Part shown: piece by piece, positions 1 to 6,799 of the stretch
How positions within the stretch are numbered: position 1 is the stretch's first letter
How the letters are laid out: each line of letters begins with the position of its first letter
From: Actinophytocola sp050699915
GTDB lineage: Bacteria > Actinomycetota > Actinomycetes > Mycobacteriales > Pseudonocardiaceae
Direction of reading: 5' to 3'
DNA: 31,098 nucleotides
NCBI RefSeq assembly: GCF_050699915.1
Contig: NZ_JBOHGA010000061.1
Coordinates: forward strand, 1-31,098
Position numbers and translations under genes: made by a program
The notes under the pieces: generated by a model
Told to the model about the DNA's origin: nothing
What the model saw: the letters and a program-made list of their open reading frames with translations, nothing else
The model's database searches: none

Positions 1-1
1 G

Positions 2-241
2 CCCGATCGCGCGCCGCTCGCCGCGACGTCGAGCCCCGCCGCCGCCCCGGTGGATCGCGGGCAGGCCCGGAAGGCGGCGCGCACGGCGGCGAAGCAGGCC
101 GCCACGGCGTCGAAGGGCGCGTCGAAGGTCGAGCAGAAGGCCGAGCAGAAGGCCGAGCGGAAGGGCGCGTCGAAGGGCGGCGAGCAGAAGGTCGAGAAAG
201 ACCAGAAAGCCAAGGACGGCAAGACCAAGAAGGACAAGTAG
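2..241 (+). CDS. C-terminal tail of an unrecognised protein (5' end outside window)
   Basis: The frame is open from the first bases of the window to TAG at 239-241, so this is most likely the end of a gene that begins upstream; a GTG at 50 is the only plausible internal start and has no ribosome binding site. The last 60 residues are made almost wholly of Lys, Ala, Glu, Gln, Gly and Ser, with repeats of the type VEQKAEQKAERK. Such basic disordered tails occur on many actinobacterial nucleic-acid-binding proteins, but nothing here names the family. It converges on the sigma factor gene with only 5 bp between the stops. Confidence 0.6.
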   Translation, partial: PDRAPLAATSSPAAAPVDRGQARKAARTAAKQAATASKGASKVEQKAEQKAERKGASKGGEQKVEKDQKAKDGKTKKDK

Positions 242-246
242 TCTAC

Positions 247-1605
247 TTAGGACCGTGTGGCCACCCGCTCCGCGCGGGACAGCAGGTACCGCCGCTCGGG
301 CGTGCTCGTCGTCCGCCGGGCCGCGGCCACGTAGTGGGATCGGGCCGCCTCGACGTCGCCCGCCTCCTCCAGCAGGTGCGCCCGCACCGCGTCGACGCGG
401 TGGCTGCCGGCCAGCCGGGAGTCGGCGGCCGCCGCGTCGAGCAGGGCGAGCCCGGCGGCCGGGCCGTGCACCTTCGCCGCCGCGACCGCCTGGTTCAGCA
501 TCACCACCGGACCGTCCGCGACCGCGCGCAGCAGTTGGTACAGCGCCAGGATCTGCGGCCAGTCGGTCTCCTCGGCACTCGGCGCCTCGTCGTGCACCGC
601 GGCGATCGCGGCCTGCAGCTGGTAGGGCCCGAACCGCTCGGTGCGCGGCAGCGCCTCGTCGACCAGCGTCACGCCCTCCGCGATGGACTCCCGGTCCCAC
701 AGCGAACGGTCCTGCTCGGCCATCGGGACGAGCGAGCCGTCCGGCGCCGTTCGGGCCGCGCGGCGGGCGTCGGTCAGCAGCATCAGCGCGAGCAGCCCGG
801 CGACCTCCTGGTCGTCGGGCCGCAGCCGGCGCACCGCCCGGGCCAGCCGGATCGCCTCCGTGGTGAGGTCGACCCGCTGCAGGTCGGGGCCGGCGGTGCT
901 CGCGTAGCCCTCGTTGAAGATCAGGTACAGCACCTGCAGGACGGCGGCGAGTCGCGCGGGCAGCTCGGCCGCCGGCGGGGTGCGGAACCCGATGCCGGAC
1001 TCCTTGATCCGCTGCTTCGCCCGGGTGATCCGTTTGGCCATCGTGGCCTCGGGCACCAGGAACGCCCGCGCGACCTCCGCGGTGGTCAGGCCGCCGACCG
1101 CGCGCAGGGTGAGCGGCACCTGCGCGCCCGGGGTCAGCGACGGGTGGCAGCACAGGAACAGCAGCGTCAGCGTCTCGTCGGAGTCCGGCGCGCGCGGGGC
1201 GTCCGCGGCCGGCGCGAGGAACTGGTCGCGCGGGACTCGTGTGCCGGCCGTGTCCTCCCGGCGCCGCCGCGCGATCTCGCTGCGCAGCTGGTCGGTCATC
1301 CGCCGGTGCGCGACCCGGACCAGCCAGCCGCGCGGGTTGTCCGGCAGCCCTTCCTTCGGCCACTGCAGCGCGGCGTCCAGCAGCGCCTCCTGCACGGCGT
1401 CCTCGGCGGCCGCGAAGTCGCCGAACCGCCGCACGAGCGCACCGAGAACCTGCGGCGCGAGCTCGCGCAGCAGGTGCTCGGCGGCGTCGAATGGTTCGCT
1501 CCGCTCCTCCACTACTCGCCGTCTTCCCTCCTCACGTGCTCGGCGCCGGCGCGCCTGCGCGCGCTCGTCAGTCCAGAGGGCGAAGGTTCCGTCGCTCCCG
1601 CTCAC
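247..1605 (-). CDS. ECF sigma factor of the ECF42 type with C-terminal TPR-like extension
   Basis: RNA polymerase sigma factor. Region 2 is seen in FGDFAAAEDAVQEALLDAA and in DNPRGWLVRVAHRRMTDQLR. Region 4 is around LTLRAVGGLTTAEVARAFLV. After it comes a roughly 200-residue helical extension ending near ADGPVVMLNQAVAAA, the mark of the ECF42 group. That group is known to pair with DGPF/YCII proteins, as it does here: the YCII gene lies 19 bp upstream on the same strand. The start is uncertain. GTG at 1605 gives 452 residues but adds an Arg-rich leader unlike the family and has no clear SD. GTG at 1512 gives 421 residues, closer to the family, and follows a GAGGAGGGAAG stretch. No anti-sigma factor is nearby; in this group the C-terminal extension is thought to do the regulating. 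Confidence 0.9.
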   Translation of the reverse strand: MSGSDGTFALWTDERAQARRRRAREEGRRRVVEERSEPFDAAEHLLRELAPQVLGALVRRFGDFAAAEDAVQEALLDAALQWPKEGLPDNPRGWLVRVAHRRMTDQLRSEIARRRREDTAGTRVPRDQFLAPAADAPRAPDSDETLTLLFLCCHPSLTPGAQVPLTLRAVGGLTTAEVARAFLVPEATMAKRITRAKQRIKESGIGFRTPPAAELPARLAAVLQVLYLIFNEGYASTAGPDLQRVDLTTEAIRLARAVRRLRPDDQEVAGLLALMLLTDARRAARTAPDGSLVPMAEQDRSLWDRESIAEGVTLVDEALPRTERFGPYQLQAAIAAVHDEAPSAEETDWPQILALYQLLRAVADGPVVMLNQAVAAAKVHGPAAGLALLDAAAADSRLAGSHRVDAVRAHLLEEAGDVEAARSHYVAAARRTTSTPERRYLLSRAERVATRS

Positions 1606-1624
1606 AGGCGCACCACCGACGTGG

Positions 1625-2020
1625 TCAGAGCTCGGGCGCGCCGAAGGCGTCCATGATCGGCCGGATCTCGATCGTGTCGCCCACCGCGTCCGCGACTCGG
1701 GCGCCGATCGCCACGGCCCGGTCGTAGCTCTCGCAGTCGATGATCGCGTAGCTCGCCAGGACCTCCTTGATCTCCGCGTACGGGCCGTCGGTGACCTCCG
1801 GGCCGCCCTCGGCCCGCTTGCGGATCGTCTTGGTGTGCGTCGGGTCCGCGAGGCCCTCGGTGGTGACGAACTCGCCGGACTCGGTCAGCTCCTTGGCCAG
1901 CTGCTCGTAGAAGTCGCACGCCGCCTGCGCGTCGGCCGGCATCGGCGCGTCGGGGTCGAAGTCGGCCATCGCCGACTGCCAGGCCTGCGCGTTGGTGTAG
2001 GCGAGCATCAGGTACTTCAT
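1625..2020 (-). CDS. YCII/DGPF-domain protein, partner of the ECF42 sigma factor
   Basis: A 131-residue protein beginning MKYLMLAYTNAQAWQ, the usual opening of the DGPF (YCII-related, ferredoxin-like fold) family. It carries a version of the DGPF signature as TDGPYAEIKE and an AIIDCESYDRAVAIGARV segment. The ATG at 2018-2020 is preceded by GAGGAG at good spacing; a longer reading frame upstream has no SD. It is the first gene of a two-gene unit with the ECF sigma factor. DGPF proteins are the standard neighbours of ECF42 factors, although their biochemical role is not settled. No catalytic function should be assigned beyond family membership. Confidence 0.9.
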   Translation of the reverse strand: MKYLMLAYTNAQAWQSAMADFDPDAPMPADAQAACDFYEQLAKELTESGEFVTTEGLADPTHTKTIRKRAEGGPEVTDGPYAEIKEVLASYAIIDCESYDRAVAIGARVADAVGDTIEIRPIMDAFGAPEL

Positions 2021-2145
2021 CGTCAACTCCTCACTCCCGCCGCGCCGCGGTGGCACGACTCGCGGAGACGTCGGAGCCGCCTCCCCCGAAAGGACACCCC
2101 GCCGGAAATCTAGCCCGAGATCTTCCCGCCGGACATAGTGGCGAC

Positions 2146-2928
2146 ATGACCGAACGGATCCTGCTCACCGGCGCGGCCGGGACCATCGGCACGATGCTCC
2201 GCCCGCGCCTCGCCCGTGCCGGCCGGACGCTGCGGCTGCTGGACGTCGCCCCGCTGTCGGCCGGAGACAGGGAGGAGGCCGTGCGCGGCTCGGTGTCCGA
2301 CCTGGACACCATGGTGGCGGCTTGCGCCGACGTGGCGGCCGTCGTCCACCTCGGCGGCCTCAGCACGGAGGCGCCGTGGGCGGAGATCCTCGAGCACAAC
2401 ATCAACGGCACGTACACCGTGCTGGAGGCCGCGCGGCGGGCCGGCGCGCCGCGGGTGGTCTTCGCGAGCAGCAACCACGCCGTCGGCTTCGTGCCGATGG
2501 CCGAGCAGGTCGGCGAGTACCGCTACCCGCGGCCGGACACGTACTACGGCGTGAGCAAGGCGGCCGGCGAGGCGCTGGGCAGCCTGTACCACGACCGGTA
2601 CGGGCTCGACGTGGTCTGCCTGCGGATCGGCTCGTGCGCCGAGCGGCCGACGAACGAGCGGGCGCTCGGCACGTGGCTGTCCCCGGACGACTGCGCCCGC
2701 CTGGTCGAGGCGTCGGTCACCGCGCCGGCGCCGGGCTTCCGGGTCGTGTGGGGCATCTCGGCGAACACCCGCGCGACCTGGCCGCTCGCCGAGGCCCGGG
2801 CGCTGGGCTACGACCCCCAGGACGACGCGGAGGTCTACGCCGGCTCCGTGCCACCCGCCACCGACGCGGAGAAGCGGTACCTGGGCGGCGAGTTCTGCTC
2901 GCCGGACCTGGACGCGCCGCGCTCTTGA
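2146..2928 (+). CDS. udh: Uronate dehydrogenase (NAD-dependent SDR/epimerase fold)
   Basis: A 260-residue extended-SDR protein. It has the Rossmann glycine motif GAAGTIG at residues 8-14, VHLGG, FASSNHAVGF and the catalytic YYGVSK (YxxxK). The segments RIGSC, GTWLSPDDCARL and VVWGISANT match the bacterial uronate dehydrogenases I remember (Agrobacterium type). These oxidise D-glucuronate or D-galacturonate to the aldarolactone with NAD+, the first step of oxidative uronate catabolism. The ATG at 2146 is chosen because the glycine motif starts seven residues later; a frame extending to 2050 adds an unconserved leader. A CATAGT hexamer ends 6 bp before the ATG, so the mRNA may be leaderless. 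No other uronate gene is nearby. Confidence 0.88.
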   Translation: MTERILLTGAAGTIGTMLRPRLARAGRTLRLLDVAPLSAGDREEAVRGSVSDLDTMVAACADVAAVVHLGGLSTEAPWAEILEHNINGTYTVLEAARRAGAPRVVFASSNHAVGFVPMAEQVGEYRYPRPDTYYGVSKAAGEALGSLYHDRYGLDVVCLRIGSCAERPTNERALGTWLSPDDCARLVEASVTAPAPGFRVVWGISANTRATWPLAEARALGYDPQDDAEVYAGSVPPATDAEKRYLGGEFCSPDLDAPRS

Positions 2929-3012
2929 ACCGGACGCGGCGGGAGGTTCTAGCGACTGTGTTGAATTGTTCGCTTCGCTCCCGCTCACGGGCGTTACAAC
3001 GGGCTCCTTCGT

Positions 3013-3403
3013 GTGTCGGCTGAATCGCGTGCGCTGCTGGTCGCGCAGCTGGAGGACCTGGACGTCCACGAGCAGCGGCTCGCCCGGCTGCGCGACCAGC
3101 TCACCGGGCTGCTCGACCGTCTCGACCACGACCGCACGCCCGATCCGGCCGAGCTGATGACGCCCCTGGAGCTGATGTCGATGTTCGAGACCTACTTCAC
3201 CGAAGAGCAGCGCGACCGCCTCGCCCGGCACCGGGCGTCGCTCGGCGGTGGGACGCAGTCGGCGAGCGGCTCAACCCCGACGAGGACACCCAGCAGGCCG
3301 CGCGTGCCATGTGGACGGACAACAGCGCCGAGATCGCGACCCGGATGCCGTGCCCGCCGAGGAGCTCACCGCCTTGGTGGCCTTTGTGGAGCGCGCGCGA
3401 TGA
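3013..3403 (+). pseudogene. Remnant of a MerR/TipAL-type regulator
   Basis: The frame from 3013 encodes a coiled-coil and the start of the effector-domain segment of a MerR-family regulator: LVAQLEDLDVHEQRLARLRD, then LELMSMFETYFTEEQRDRL. TipAL-like proteins have the same order of dimerisation helix and MFE.Y(F/Y)T.EQ motif. After about 3245 the similarity moves to the +3 frame (WDAVGERLNPDEDTQQAARA at about 3249-3308) and then to the +2 frame (AVPAEELTALVAFVERAR, stop at 3401-3403). The N-terminal DNA-binding helix-turn-helix is missing altogether. Two frame changes and the lost N-terminus mark a pseudogene. Its 3' end overlaps the end of the convergent methyltransferase gene. Confidence 0.75.
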
Positions 3404-4142
3404 CGATCGTGGCGCCGCGTCCAGTGTCGCGCACCAGGCGTGGGCGCAGGCCGGCGAAGCCCGTCGCGCCGAGCAGCGCCGGGGCCTGCTCCTCGCTGGT
3501 CTCGACGAGCAGGTGACCGCCCGGGGCGAGCCACCCGCGAGCCCCGTCCACCACGCGGTGCAACAGGTCGAGCCCGTCGGCGCCGCCGTCGAGCGCCACC
3601 CGGGGCTCGTGGTCGCGGGCCTCGGGCGGCAGGAGGTCGATGGCGTCCGTCGGCACGTAGGGCGCGTTGGCCACCAGGACGTCGACCCGCCCGCGCAGCC
3701 CGAGGGACAGCGGGGTGTACATGTCGCCCTCGTACACGTGTCCACCCGGGACGTTGCGGCGCGCGCACCGCACGGCGGCCGGGTCGACGTCGACCGCGTA
3801 CAGCTCGGCACCCGGTACGGTCGCGGCCACCGCGGCGGCGACCGCGCCGGATCCGCAGCACAGGTCCACGACGACGGCGCCGGGCTCGGCGAGCCGCACC
3901 GCGTGCCACGCGAGCAGCTCGGTACGCCGCCGCGGCACGAAGACGCCGGGATCGACGGCGACGCGCAGCCCGCAGAACCCGGCCCAGCCCAGGAGGTGCT
4001 CGAGGGGGACGCCGGACGTCCGGCGCGCGACCAGGCCCGCGAGCTCGTCGGGATCGGCGGCGGCCTCGGTGAGGAGCCGTGCCTCGTCCTCGGCGAAGAC
4101 GCAGCCGGCGGCGCGGAGGGTGGAGACGATCTGAGAGGTCAT
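3366..4142 (-). CDS. PrmC/HemK-like putative protein N5-glutamine methyltransferase
   Basis: A 258-residue SAM-dependent methyltransferase. The N-terminal helical part holds RRTSGVPLEHLLGWAGFCG, typical of HemK/PrmC proteins. The SAM-binding site is VVDLCCGSGAVAAAVA, and the active-site motif is NAPY in place of the canonical NPPY, followed by VPTDAIDLLPPEARDHEP. The NAPY form is what I recall for an actinobacterial PrmC-related subfamily (TIGR03704) that is distinct from the true release-factor methyltransferase, so the substrate is uncertain. ATG at 4142 has a GAAAGG site upstream; a longer frame to 4181 lacks one. The PPOX gene lies 126 bp upstream on the same strand. Confidence 0.88.
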   Translation of the reverse strand: MTSQIVSTLRAAGCVFAEDEARLLTEAAADPDELAGLVARRTSGVPLEHLLGWAGFCGLRVAVDPGVFVPRRRTELLAWHAVRLAEPGAVVVDLCCGSGAVAAAVAATVPGAELYAVDVDPAAVRCARRNVPGGHVYEGDMYTPLSLGLRGRVDVLVANAPYVPTDAIDLLPPEARDHEPRVALDGGADGLDLLHRVVDGARGWLAPGGHLLVETSEEQAPALLGATGFAGLRPRLVRDTGRGATIVIARAPQRPPRR

Positions 4143-4268
4143 GAAGCGCCTTTCGGGATACCCGTGGGCGCTCCCGGCCACTTAAGCGATGCGGCGACTC
4201 GAGGGGAGCACCCGGCCTGATATGGCGGAAATGGGGCTCACCTCCTCGGTTGGTCCGATGTGCACACC

Positions 4269-4670
4269 TTACTCGCCGGACGCCGCCCAGCCACGCCACA
4301 CGTCGATCTCGACGACGATCACCGGCCCGGCCGGCGCACGCCCGGTGTACTGCGGGTACTTCGCGACGAGCAGGTCCACCGGCCCGCCGTCCGCGACCCG
4401 GGCGCGGCCGTCCGCGCGCACCCACCAGAGCAGGTCCCAGTCCTCGTCGTAGCGGTCGGCGAGCAGGCTCACCCGAGGCTGCGCCGCGATGTTGCGCAGC
4501 CGCTTGAGATCGGTGGTGCGCTTGGGCTTGTGGTCCACCGCGATCACCACGGTGTCGCCGTCGACCGCGAACGTCACCGGCACCAGGTGCGGCGTCCCGT
4601 CCGCGCTCACAGTGGCCAGCCGCGCTACCCGCGCGGCCGCGAACCGGGTCCGGGCCTGTGCCTCGTCCAT
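4269..4670 (-). CDS. PPOX-class probable F420-dependent protein (Rv0121-like)
   Basis: A 133-residue split-barrel flavin/F420-binding protein. The opening RFAAARVARLATVSADGTPH followed by LVPVTFAVDGDTVVIAVDHKPKR is the standard beta-barrel start of the PPOX family. The later segments LLADRYDEDWDLLWWVRADG and GWAASGE match the Rv0121 group (TIGR03668), predicted to use coenzyme F420; the physiological substrate is unknown. The ATG at 4670 has no Shine-Dalgarno sequence. A TAGCGT hexamer on the minus strand (4683-4678) ends 7 bp before it, so a leaderless transcript is likely. The gene is divergent from the SigG-like gene, with only 23 bp between the two ATGs. Confidence 0.88.
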   Translation of the reverse strand: MDEAQARTRFAAARVARLATVSADGTPHLVPVTFAVDGDTVVIAVDHKPKRTTDLKRLRNIAAQPRVSLLADRYDEDWDLLWWVRADGRARVADGGPVDLLVAKYPQYTGRAPAGPVIVVEIDVWRGWAASGE

Positions 4671-4677
4671 CGACGCG

Positions 4678-4687
4678 ACGCTAACGT
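4678..4687. promoter_or_regulatory. Back-to-back overlapping -10 elements between the PPOX and SigG-like genes
   Basis: On the plus strand TAACGT (4682-4687) ends 6 bp before the ATG at 4694. On the minus strand TAGCGT (4683-4678) ends 7 bp before the ATG at 4670. Both fit the actinobacterial TAnnnT -10 and both would place the transcription start at or next to the A of the start codon. The two boxes overlap by 2 bp, so two polymerases could not occupy them together. No convincing -35 is seen on either strand. Confidence 0.5.
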
Positions 4688-4693
4688 GTGGCC

Positions 4694-5617
4694 ATGACGG
4701 TGGTCGAGACGCTGGAGACCTACCGGGGCGAGCTGACCGCCTACTGCTACCGCATGCTCGGCGCTGCTTTCGAGGCCGAGGACGCCGTGCAGGAGACGCT
4801 CGTCCGCGCCTGGCGGGCCGACTACGACCCGGCCCGCGCGTCCGTGCGGACCTGGCTCTACGCCATCGCCACCAACGTCTGCCTCGACATGCTCCGCAGC
4901 GCGCAGCGCCGCGCCCGCGCGATGGACCTCGCCCCGGCCACGAAACCGGGTCCCGACCTCGGCGAGCCGCTGCCGCCCACCGCGTGGGTCCAGCCGCTGC
5001 CCGACGCGCTGGTCGGCGACCCGGCCGAGGTGGCCGCGCAGCGCGACACGATCCGGCTCGCGTTCGTCGCCGCGCTGCAGCAACTGCCGCCGCGCCAGCG
5101 GGCCGTGCTGATCCTGCGCGAGGTCCTCGCGTTCTCCGCCGCCGAGGTCGCCGGCCTGCTCGACACCACGGTCGCCTCCGCGAACAGCGCGCTGCAACGC
5201 GCCCGCGCCACGATCCGCACGCCGGCCCCGCCCGAGCCGCTCGACGCCGAGCACCGCGACCTGCTCGCCCGCTACGTCGACGCGTTCGAGCACTACGACA
5301 TCGCCGCGCTCACCGCCCTGCTGCACGAGGACGCGACCACGTCCATGCCGCCGTTCACCTGGTGGCTGCGGGGCCGGGCCGACATCGCCGCGTCGCTGGC
5401 GTACGGGGACGGCACCTGCGAGAACGCCCGGCTGCTGCCGACCTCGGTCAACGGCTCGCCGGCGTTCGGCCAGTACATGTGGACCGGCACGCGGCACGAG
5501 CCGATGGCGCTGGTGACGCTGGAGGTCAGCCACGCCGGGATCACCGAGCTGACCACCCATCTCGACCTGGCCGGCGGGTTCGCCCGCTACGGGCTACCCG
5601 AGTCACCAACCGATTAG
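4694..5617 (+). CDS. SigG/SigX5-like ECF sigma factor with SnoaL-like C-terminal domain
   Basis: A 307-residue sigma factor. Region 2 is in YRGELTAYCYRMLGAAFEAE and VRTWLYAIATNVCLDMLR (about residues 10-75). Region 4 is LQQLPPRQRAVLILREVLAF with AAEVAGLLDTTVASANSALQ (about 125-175). The last 120 residues, from RYVDAFEHYDIAALTALLHE on, form a SnoaL/NTF2-like domain with the typical MPPFTWWLRGR and the closing HLDLAGGFARYGLP. This order is that of Mycobacterium tuberculosis SigG and the TIGR02960 family. ATG at 4694 fits a leaderless start; GTG at 4688 is the alternative. No anti-sigma gene is adjacent; the NTF2-like domain may sense a small ligand. The GyrI-like gene starts 29 bp downstream and is probably co-transcribed. 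Confidence 0.9.
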   Translation: MTVVETLETYRGELTAYCYRMLGAAFEAEDAVQETLVRAWRADYDPARASVRTWLYAIATNVCLDMLRSAQRRARAMDLAPATKPGPDLGEPLPPTAWVQPLPDALVGDPAEVAAQRDTIRLAFVAALQQLPPRQRAVLILREVLAFSAAEVAGLLDTTVASANSALQRARATIRTPAPPEPLDAEHRDLLARYVDAFEHYDIAALTALLHEDATTSMPPFTWWLRGRADIAASLAYGDGTCENARLLPTSVNGSPAFGQYMWTGTRHEPMALVTLEVSHAGITELTTHLDLAGGFARYGLPESPTD

Positions 5618-5646
5618 TTTCGCCCACTCGCGCCGTATCAGCGGGT

Positions 5647-6153
5647 ATGAGTGAACCGACGGTGCACGAGCGCACCGAACAGCCGTACGTCTCCATCCCG
5701 ATCGAGGCCACCCTGCGTGAGTGGGGCGAGGTCAACGCCCTCATCCCCGAGGTCTTCGCCTGGCTCGGCCAGCGTGGGATCGCCCCGGCGGGCGCCCTGT
5801 TCTACCGCCACCGGGTCATCGGCGGCTTCGACGAGAAGTTCTCCGTCGAGGTCGGCGTCCCGGTCGCCGAACCCGTAGCGGGCGACGGGCGCGTGGTGGC
5901 CGGCGCCAAGCCCGCGGGCCGGTACGTGGTCGCGACCCACCACGGCCACCCGGACGGCATCGCACAGTCGCACCTCGCGCTCGTCGACTGGGCGGGCCGC
6001 CAGGACGTGCCGCTCGCGAAGGAGGGCGACGTGTGGGGCGGAATGTTCGAGTCCTATCGCACCGACCCGGAGGTCGAGCCGAACCCAACCAAGTGGGAGA
6101 CCGAACTCGCGTACCTGGTCAGCGACGACCCGCCCGCGCCCGCTGCGACCTGA
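5647..6153 (+). CDS. GyrI-like / AraC effector-binding domain protein
   Basis: A 168-residue stand-alone effector-binding domain of the SRPBCC-like GyrI/SbmC fold. Typical segments are VSIPIEATLREWGEVNALIP, GIAPAGALFYRHRVIGGFD, VEVGVPVAEPVAGDGRVVAG, GRYVVATHHGHPDGIAQSHL and the C-terminal ESYRTDPEVEPNPTKWETEL, which is the P..W.T.L..P-type ending of this family. Such domains bind hydrophobic or cationic small molecules; no DNA-binding domain is attached. ATG at 5647 is the first start giving the conserved N-terminus, with no strong SD. It follows the SigG-like gene by 29 bp, an arrangement that suggests a ligand-responsive partner for that sigma factor, though this is inference. Confidence 0.82.
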   Translation: MSEPTVHERTEQPYVSIPIEATLREWGEVNALIPEVFAWLGQRGIAPAGALFYRHRVIGGFDEKFSVEVGVPVAEPVAGDGRVVAGAKPAGRYVVATHHGHPDGIAQSHLALVDWAGRQDVPLAKEGDVWGGMFESYRTDPEVEPNPTKWETELAYLVSDDPPAPAAT

Positions 6154-6268
6154 GCCCGACACTCGACGAATATGTTGAGTCTTGGACTACGAAACGAAAC
6201 CTCAGGGGAACGTGACGGCAGCCAGCCACTAACAACCGAACAACCGCACGATTCGCTGGAACGCAACG

Positions 6269-6323
6269 GACATTTCGAATTCCGGGGAGGCGGAACAGAC
6301 ACTTCAAGTTCCGGGGAGGCGGA
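6269..6323. repeat. Two-copy 29-bp-period intergenic direct repeat
   Basis: Two 26-bp copies lie at 6269-6294 and 6298-6323 with 23 matching positions. Each has the core TTCCGGGGAGGCGGA preceded by GACAYTTCRAR. The second copy runs over the stop codon of the cyclodeaminase gene (6304-6306) and forms its last codons. The 150 bp from 6154 to here are AT-richer than the rest of the window and also hold a tandem AACAACCG. This looks like an intergenic repeat family rather than a terminator. Confidence 0.75.
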
Positions 6324-6792
6324 CTGCCCGCTCGTTGATCGCCACGAGCTCGTCGGCCGCCTCGGCCGCGGCACGCGCCAGCAGCGCGGCGACCCGGACG
6401 TCGCCGACGAGGTTGCGGTTGCCCCGCTCGGCGAGGTCGTCGGCGAGCACCGCCACCGCGCGGGCCGTCGTGGCCACCTCGCGCGGCACCTCGGTCGCCA
6501 GCCGCAGCGCCTCGTTGATCCGCCCGCGCCGCGACGGGTCGTCCTTCGGCATCCGGTACGCGGCGAGCACCTCGGTGTAGGCGGCCGCGTCCGCGTCGGC
6601 CAGTGGTTCGAGTCGGGCCCGCAGCTTCTCCGCGGGCCCGGCCGGCCAGTCGGTGAACCGGGAGGCCATCGCGACCAGGGCGGCGGCGGACGCGGCCGTC
6701 ATCGCGGCGACGGCGCCACCGCCCGGAGCCGGCGTGCGGGCGGCCACCCGCTCCAGGAAGCCACCGGTCGACAGGTGCAGGAAGGACTCCAT
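6304..6792 (-). CDS. Cyclodeaminase/cyclohydrolase family protein (methenyl-THF cyclohydrolase-type)
   Basis: A 162-residue helical protein of the formiminotransferase-cyclodeaminase (FTCD_C) family. The signature RTPAPGGGAVAAMTAASAAA lies near residues 19-38, with TEVPREVATTARAVAVLA and GNRNLVGDVRVAALLARAAA later. Relatives are about 200 residues long, so the C-terminus is somewhat short and ends inside an intergenic repeat. Free-standing members convert 5-formimino-THF or hydrolyse 5,10-methenyl-THF (FchA type). ATG at 6792 lies 7 bp after the fhs stop, so the two genes form one operon and a role in moving one-carbon units from 10-formyl-THF is likely. Whether it deaminates or hydrolyses cannot be told from the sequence. 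Confidence 0.85.
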   Translation of the reverse strand: MESFLHLSTGGFLERVAARTPAPGGGAVAAMTAASAAALVAMASRFTDWPAGPAEKLRARLEPLADADAAAYTEVLAAYRMPKDDPSRRGRINEALRLATEVPREVATTARAVAVLADDLAERGNRNLVGDVRVAALLARAAAEAADELVAINERAVRLPGT

Positions 6793-6799
6793 GAGTCCG

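Noticed and set aside
255..2113. Long open frames on the plus strand across the ECF42 and YCII genes
   Set aside because: Arg/Pro/Ala-rich shadows of the minus-strand genes with no family features; high GC makes such frames common.
6154..6190. ACTCGAC/GTTGAGT inverted repeat as a terminator between convergent genes
   Set aside because: Arms are only 7 bp with a mismatch and no T-run; too weak to call, though a terminator here would make sense.
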